The notes under the pieces were generated by a model. That model was not told the DNA's origin. It made no database searches and saw nothing but the letters and a program-made list of their open reading frames with translations. The position numbers were made by a program, and so were the translations under genes. From contig WARS01000025.1 of the NCBI GenBank assembly GCA_008933995.1, positions 5,749,477-5,813,476 of the forward strand: a stretch of 64,000 bases of DNA. The letters are read 5' to 3'. This document shows, in pieces, positions 62,828-64,000 of the stretch (position 1 is the stretch's first letter; each line of letters begins with the position of its first letter). The stretch is from Datnioides undecimradiatus. Taxonomy: Eukaryota > Chordata > Actinopteri > Lobotiformes > Datnioididae.

Positions 62828-64000
62828 GATATGTTGCTTACGTGAGCGCACCAACTGCTCTGGAGGGTCGGGACATTTGTTGATGCTTTACCCATCAGAG
62901 GAGGTGGAGGGGGAAAACAAGAGGGGCTGTCTGTGTCACGTTCGCACCAGAGAGGTGAGGTGCTGGTGCAGCCCTGACACTCGAACTCATCCATACAAAT
63001 CCACATATCAGTCGGCAGGGGGACAGCAGGCAGCCTGTCTCCATGGCGATGCAGCATCTCCCTCGTCCCACTTGATTGGATCCACGGTGTAAGGAGCGAC
63101 CTCCCACTCCCGAACATGTTTTGTGCTCGGAAGAAATCACAGAAAGCTTTGATTAAAGCTTGTTTGAAAACTCAGACGATGGCTGTTCCAGCTAGGACCG
63201 ACTTCAAACGAGACAGGCAACAAAATCTGAGGCGGCGTCAGGGTTTGGATGCAACTTCTGAAGTCGTCTCCTGTGTGCTGCGAGGCACCAGGGGGGCACA
63301 TGCATGAGAGGAAGCATCCGAAGAAGGAAAACAATGCCTCCGCCCTGGAGGATTATCATAATAACTTTTATGCAGATTATCACTAAAAGAAGAAGGCTTT
63401 GTTTCTGCAGCGCCGAGGGGTTTTGAAAAGGCCCACTGGAGGTATCTTAAAATAATCCTAATTTGCCAACACACTTGTGAGCATCAAGTTTCTGCAGAAT
63501 TTGTTTTCACATCCTCACCTTAAGAGGCTTTGAACCATTTTCGTTACATTAAATTACGTTATTTTCTTTGAAGGTGTAGCACAGCTCACCTTTCAGTAAA
63601 CTTAGCCATAGGAATAAGTCAGTACATTGAGTTACACACATGCAGAAGTGATGAACACGGGTTGTAGTAAAAGAGATATTCTGCGTTCAGAGTTTGGAGG
63701 GTGATGTGTTTCTTTTTAGCCTCTTTAACCCCAAAACACAAGACCAAAAGCGTAAAGTATATATTAATTAATCAGGGTGTGTATAAGGATTTTAGGCTAA
63801 TTAGCTAAATTACTCGCTCCATGTCAAAGCCAAGGAGCCTTTAACACTTTCTGGGGTCAATGCCGATTGTTTATTTCAATTAAAACGATCAATTCATGAG
63901 TGTGCACAGTGTTTAGCGCAGCATCATACATGTTGCAATCAAGTGCATGTTTATTATCCGTGTGCAAGGTTTTCCTTTTTAAAACGAGTCGGCTGGAAAC

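Larger units (their letters stand above)
40304..64000 (+). other. lhfpl3: lhfpl3 intron 1 (to right edge), no convincing coding exon
   Basis: About 23.7 kb of noncoding DNA. I looked for the expected next exon (encoding a CLVLGCMIFPDGW-like segment) and did not find it on the plus strand. Open frames here are short, without codon bias, and often run through microsatellites. Contents: poly-T (41846-41865), repeat fragments (43735-44060, 50853-51265, 58125-58460), (TTTA)n (48895-48923), poly-A (49318-49337), G tract (52627-52639), several CA/GT runs, and the candidate regulatory clusters listed separately. Very long first introns are known for LHFPL3. Confidence 0.75.

Noticed and set aside
62611-63117. 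168-codon minus-strand frame
   Set aside because: It runs through the GT microsatellite (giving poly Thr-His) and shows no domain; likely spurious.
1-64000. A bacterial-style operon, defence island, CRISPR array or biosynthetic cluster
   Set aside because: The window is intron-containing vertebrate DNA with unrelated single genes. Nothing resembles such a system.

Overview
This is vertebrate nuclear DNA, almost certainly from a ray-finned (probably percomorph) fish. Genes are split by GT-AG introns, coding exons are GC-richer than an AT-rich background, CA/GT microsatellites are frequent, and several dispersed sequences match repeats I know from fish genomes. There is no bacterial, phage or plasmid content, no CRISPR array, and I see no rRNA or tRNA gene. 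Exon boundaries were worked out by hand from splice sites, reading phase and remembered vertebrate orthologues.

Layout. (1) 1-4.2 kb, minus strand: 5' part of hcls1 (HS1, the cortactin relative), twelve coding exons; the SH3 end lies left of base 1. (2) 4.2-23.1 kb, minus strand: complete golgb1 (giantin), 19 coding exons including one of 5,089 bp, with a noncoding first exon near 22.93 kb. (3) 23.2-23.5 kb, plus strand: an intronless 93-codon ORF that I cannot assign to a family, starting about 200 bp from the golgb1 promoter on the other strand; the best candidate here for something undescribed. (4) 25.6-29.6 kb, plus strand: complete four-exon guanylate-cyclase-activating protein gene (guca1c-like). 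(5) 30.4-38.2 kb, minus strand: complete orc5, 14 coding exons. (6) 39.3 kb to the right edge, plus strand: first coding exon of lhfpl3 and more than 23.7 kb of its first intron. That intron holds microsatellites, repeat fragments and a few candidate regulatory clusters, but no convincing coding exon.

The genes are unrelated in function: actin nucleation in blood cells, a Golgi tether, phototransduction feedback, replication licensing, and a tetraspan partner of neuronal receptors. They do not form a system. From memory, hcls1 and golgb1 are neighbours on human 3q13 with GUCA1C more distant on that arm, while ORC5 and LHFPL3 are head-to-head neighbours on human 7q22. The window therefore seems to join two blocks of conserved gene order, with the junction between the convergent 3' ends of guca1c and orc5.

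Limits: transcription starts, UTR ends and repeat family names are inferred. No search or alignment was run.
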